Below are positions 60,690 through 64,000 of a stretch of DNA of 64,000 bases, piece after piece. Position numbers and translations under genes: made by a program. Where the stretch lies: the NCBI GenBank assembly GCA_029239755.1, contig JARBUI010000004.1, forward strand, positions 178,206 through 242,205, written 5' to 3'. The notes beneath the pieces were generated by a model that saw only the letters and a program-made list of their open reading frames with translations, was not told the origin of the DNA and did no database searches. Origin of the DNA: Clostridia bacterium (GTDB lineage: Bacteria; Bacillota; Clostridia; Lachnospirales; Cellulosilyticaceae). Position 1 is the stretch's first letter; each line of letters starts with the position of its first letter.

Positions 60690-62435
60690 ATGGAAACTTT
60701 TAAGTTCTCTTGATCCTGAATTAAAAGGTTTGGATTATAAAATAAAGGCTAATATTATAGTAATAATGATGGGTTCCAGTAGAAACGAGGTTGTTTGTCC
60801 TTAATGTAATGGAATATCCAGAAGAGTACATTCTTTATATCAGCGAAAAGTTCAGGATATTCCTATTATGGATAAAAAAGTAATTATATTTTTGAAGACA
60901 AGAAAAATGTTTTGTGATAACCCAAATTGTTTTCATAAAGCATTTGCTAAACGTTTTGCTTTCTTGGAATATAAAGCCAGGAAATCTGAAAGACTGATTC
61001 AAAAGATACTTGATAGTTCAACTAGTATAAGTCTTTGATGACAGCTGGATTATTATCAGAAAGCACTGCAGATGTGGGAAAAAGTACAATCTGTATCCTG
61101 CTTAAAAAAATGCCACAGATTGTGGATAAAGATAAAGTAAAAGAATTTGTGTGGGTGATTTTGTTTTAAGATGAGGTATACTTATGGTACGATCATGATT
61201 GATATTGACAGTCACCGAGTGATTGATATTCTTAATTCACGTGATAAGGATAGGGTATTGGAATGGTTAAAGACATAATCTATGAAGTTGTACCAAGGGA
61301 CGATTCAAATACGTAGGGTGCAGCGGTAAAGTTGTCCCACCCTAATGTAGTTCAGGTCACAGATCGGCTTCACCTGTTAAGGAGTCTATCAGAAGCCGTT
61401 GGAAAATATATGTATAGGCTATATCTATTTAGGTTTGAAATACCGGCAAATTCTACTATCCTATCTCCAGAGATGGAAGCACTCTATAATACCAGAAATC
61501 GACGTGAAAGAATTCTGTTTGCACGTCAGAAATATAACCAAGGTTATACTCAGTCAGAAATTGCTCTACTACTACATTCAGCTATTTCTATAGTGGAAAA
61601 ATATCTAAAAATTTCTGAAGAAGAGATATCTGAAGCGTTATCTTTTTCAAGAGAAAGGCAGCACCAGGATGAAATGTCAAAAAAGAAAGCTAAGATTGAT
61701 GAAGTTAAAATAATGTTTCAAAATAGCGATTTAATAGAAGTGATATGTAGAAAAACAGGTCATACTTATCAAACTGTTATAAACTATATTTTTGGAAGTT
61801 ATTCACTTGTAAATAGTCATTATGATAACCGCATACCAGGAAAATTACAAAAATATGAAGCAGAGGTCGTTTTACTGCGTTCTCAGGACATGACATATAA
61901 AAAGATAACAAAAATAATTCGTCAAAAAGGTTATACAGGAACTGTAGATGTACTCAGAGTTTTTATGCAAAAAAATGTGAATATCAGAAAAATACTGGGA
62001 TACAAAAGAAAGAAAGCAAAAAGGAATATATTGTACGTAAATAGATGATACAACTAATATATCATAAGCTTGATGAAGTTAAGGTAATATAGGGGAGCAG
62101 TATGAAGCAGTTCTCAAAAAATATCCGACTATCGGAATAACCTATAATCTTCTTAGGTAGTTTCATGAAGTTATATTTTCAAAGGAATATGGTCGACTTG
62201 ATGAGTGGATATACAAGGCAAAAAGTCCGGGAATAACTGAAATAGATTCATACATATCGGGGCTGAGAAATGATATATATGCTGTAAAAAATGCCATTAC
62301 AGAAAAGTATAATAATGGTTTAGCTGAAGGCAGTATAAACAAATTGAAGGTAATAAAAAGAGTATGTATGGTCGTAACAGCTTTTAGCTCTTAAAAGCCA
62401 AGTTATTACGACTTCAAATGATGAAAATCAAATAA
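60690..62435 (+). pseudogene. Degraded ISL3-family transposase
   Basis: Fragments in several frames line up with one ISL3 transposase. A zinc-finger start, CNGISRRVHSLYQRKVQDIPIM, leads into MFCDNPNCFHKAFAKRFAFLEYKARKSERLIQKIL. Next comes MIDIDSHRVIDILNSRDKDRVLEWLK. A longer open piece at 61332-62048 carries HPNVVQVTDRLHLLRSL and two helix-turn-helix segments. The tail NNGLAEGSINKLKVIKRV is the typical C-terminus. At least five stops or frameshifts make it inactive. I could not see matching terminal inverted repeats with certainty. It separates the murA-murB end of the cluster from the co-polymerase gene. Confidence 0.8.
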
Positions 62436-62713
62436 AGTTTGAAAGAAACTATGTGACACTTACTTTTTAGTGCCATATAAAGGATATATAACCTTTACAA
62501 GTGGGTCAAATTTAAGTATGAATAATGGATTAGTTTTAAGTTTTAAGTATAAGTTTGTATTGTAGAAAAAGGTTTTGGACAGGCATGGGCCCTATTAACT
62601 ATATTAGGAAAATACTGGAAGCTTAAATGAAAAATATATTTCTTAATGAATGACGTTCATGCGTTTGTCGTGTTATAGAGTCACTAATACTTGAAAGCCT
62701 TAAACCCATGTGC
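62436..62713. other. Gene-free spacer between the IS remnant and the Wzz-like gene
   Basis: AT-rich, stops in all frames, no recognisable product. It may include the lost right end of the insertion sequence. Confidence 0.5.
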
Positions 62714-62719
62714 TAAGAT
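62691..62719 (+). promoter_or_regulatory. Possible sigma-A promoter of the Wzz-like gene
   Basis: TTGAAA (62691-62696) and TAAGAT (62714-62719) with a 17-base spacer, 40 bases before the ATG. Confidence 0.45.
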
Positions 62720-62758
62720 TATATAAAGAATATAGAACTAATAATTAAGGGGGAAAAG

Positions 62759-63799
62759 ATGAACGAAAGTCAGTTAAATATACAACATTATGAAGATGAA
62801 ATTAATTTAAAAGAACTTGTTCTAATTTTATGGAAACAAAAATTTATAATAATAAGTAGTACACTTGTAGCTGCTATCTTAGCAGGTCTATCTAGTATAT
62901 TTATACTATCACCTGTTTATGATACAAAGTTAAATATTGTAATTAACATGCCGGAAATTTATAATACAAGATATGGTGAGTATACGTTGCCAATTACGAC
63001 AAATGAACAATATATAAACTTGATTACAAGTAATGATGTACTAACTAATACTATTGCAAATATGGAGTATAACGCTAGTGAGGTGTCTGTAGACAGCTTA
63101 AGAAAAAGAATATCTATAGATCAAGTGAATACTAAAGCAGATACTGAACAAAATAGTTTTACTATAACTATATCTGCAAGTAGTGCCCAAGAATCTTTAA
63201 AATTAGCTCAAACGCTATACGATAACTACATAGAATTTCTAGATATTATGACGAAGCAAACAGCTATAAGCTATTATTATAATAGCTTTAGCATTGAGTT
63301 GAAAAAGTCACAAGCCTTATTAAAAAGCAATCAAGAGTTTTTAAAGAAGAATGAAGAGTTGTTAGCGACTATACCTCAGACTATCAATCAAAAAGAAGCT
63401 ATGCGGGCGATTCAAGGGGAGATGACTAATACTAGTAATTATGTAGTTCTAGAAAACATAATAAATCCTAATTACACCAAGGTAGAAAATGATATTATAT
63501 TGAACAGACAGTCTATAATTACTATAGAAGACTCTATAAGAATGTATAATGAGTATTTAGAAGAGATTAGTAAAGAGAAACAAGCAATTACAAAGTACTA
63601 TGAAGCAGGAAAAGTTGGAAAACTTGAATCAAGTATAATTGGTGTAGTTAAAACGAATGTTTATTTACCATCACCACCTGTGGCACCAAGTCAAAAGACA
63701 AGCCCAAGAAATTCACTGAATGTTGCAATTGGTGTAATACTTGGAGGCATGTTAGGCATTATGATAGTATTTGTAAAGGAATGGTTAAAGAAAGATTAG
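62759..63799 (+). CDS. Polysaccharide co-polymerase / chain-length determinant (Wzz family)
   Basis: A 346-residue membrane protein with two helices (about 26-50 and 318-338) around a large extracytoplasmic part rich in coiled-coil (KKSQALLKSNQEFLKKNEELLATI). It starts with INLKELVLILWKQKFIIISSTLVAAILAG, the Wzz hallmark, and has the Pro-rich stretch YLPSPPVAPSQKTSPRNSL before the second helix. It sets polymer length and works with the Wzy protein. AAGGGGGAAAAG precedes the ATG. A tyrosine kinase often follows such genes, but none is seen before the window ends. Confidence 0.85.
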   Translation: MNESQLNIQHYEDEINLKELVLILWKQKFIIISSTLVAAILAGLSSIFILSPVYDTKLNIVINMPEIYNTRYGEYTLPITTNEQYINLITSNDVLTNTIANMEYNASEVSVDSLRKRISIDQVNTKADTEQNSFTITISASSAQESLKLAQTLYDNYIEFLDIMTKQTAISYYYNSFSIELKKSQALLKSNQEFLKKNEELLATIPQTINQKEAMRAIQGEMTNTSNYVVLENIINPNYTKVENDIILNRQSIITIEDSIRMYNEYLEEISKEKQAITKYYEAGKVGKLESSIIGVVKTNVYLPSPPVAPSQKTSPRNSLNVAIGVILGGMLGIMIVFVKEWLKKD

Positions 63800-63907
63800 A
63801 GAGAAAAGGATGTAGGAGCAATCTGATTGAGGGTAAGCGCATAATAATCCAGTAGATATTCAAACCTTAATAAATATGAGACAATTACTCCAAGATTATT
63901 TTTGATG

Positions 63908-64000
63908 TGACCCCAATAAGTTAGACTTTATTGCGTAGTAGTTTTTAACTGCTACGCAATTATTTTATACAGCTAAGAGACTGAGCCTGTATTCTACAGG
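63908..64000. mobile_element. Possible left end of an IS3-type insertion sequence at the window edge
   Basis: TGACCCCAATAAGTTAGACT (63908-63927) resembles the terminal repeats of IS3-family elements. It is followed by a hairpin (ATTGCGTAGTAG / CTGCTACGCAAT, 63930-63960) like those often lying between such an end and the transposase start. The element itself would lie beyond the window, so this is tentative. Confidence 0.35.

Overview
The window reads as chromosomal DNA of a low-GC, spore-forming, anaerobic Firmicute, most likely a member of the Clostridia close to the Lachnospiraceae. The pointers are a germination-receptor operon, spoIIR, S-layer-type proteins, many intrinsic terminators and AGGAGG-type ribosome sites. 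Surface proteins ending in copper-amine-oxidase-like domains, beside a family 26 glycoside hydrolase, would fit a Cellulosilyticum-like organism; that genus guess is inference. No rRNA, tRNA or CRISPR array was seen.

Region 1 (1-10.7 kb) is alpha-glucan use: the 5' end of a fruK-like kinase on the minus strand, malQ1-glgP, malEFG (a binding protein and two permeases without an ATPase), then a LacI-type regulator with a second malQ. Promoters before malQ1 and malE carry the same operator word (GGAAACGRTACC) just after the -10 box, and the regulator gene carries it too. Imported maltodextrins would be rearranged by MalQ and phosphorolysed by GlgP.

Region 2 (10.7-30.2 kb) is housekeeping, spore and envelope genes: a large SLH/GLUG surface protein, a three-gene ger operon with a small membrane protein, a REP-associated tyrosine transposase (RAYT), a Rad3-like helicase with a PD-(D/E)XK nuclease domain, spoIIR, ddl, murI, a DUF1934 protein, galU, and two exported proteins of unknown role, one with SLH domains. 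A short repeat (core GGGGACGGTTCTCCAA or GGGGACGTTTCTCCAA) is scattered through 4-30 kb as single copies, inverted pairs and a tandem array, and once inside a coding sequence. Copies next to the RAYT are all of one sub-type, which points to a REP/RAYT-like system.

Region 3 (30.2-37.4 kb) is cell surface: a GH26 protein with a C-terminal copper-amine-oxidase-like domain, divergent from two paralogous S-layer-like proteins that end in the same kind of domain, each with a strong sigma-A promoter.

Region 4 (37.4-64 kb) is a Wzx/Wzy-type exopolysaccharide locus. It holds two O-antigen-polymerase-like proteins, an EPS-type winged-helix regulator with a palindrome at its promoter, an initiating sugar-phosphate transferase, four glycosyltransferases, an acyltransferase, dTDP-rhamnose genes (rmlA, an rmlC-rmlD fusion, rmlB), a probable dTDP-L-rhamnose 4-epimerase, a TviB/TviC-like pair for UDP-GalNAcA, a flippase, and a Wzz-like co-polymerase. 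A murA-murB pair sits directly after the flippase and may make a lactyl-ether sugar nucleotide for the polymer. The locus is littered with decay: a CapD/WbpM-type dehydratase fragment, a prepilin remnant, a deleted galE and a ruined ISL3-family transposase. The repeat family of region 2 is absent here, as expected if the locus has a separate history.
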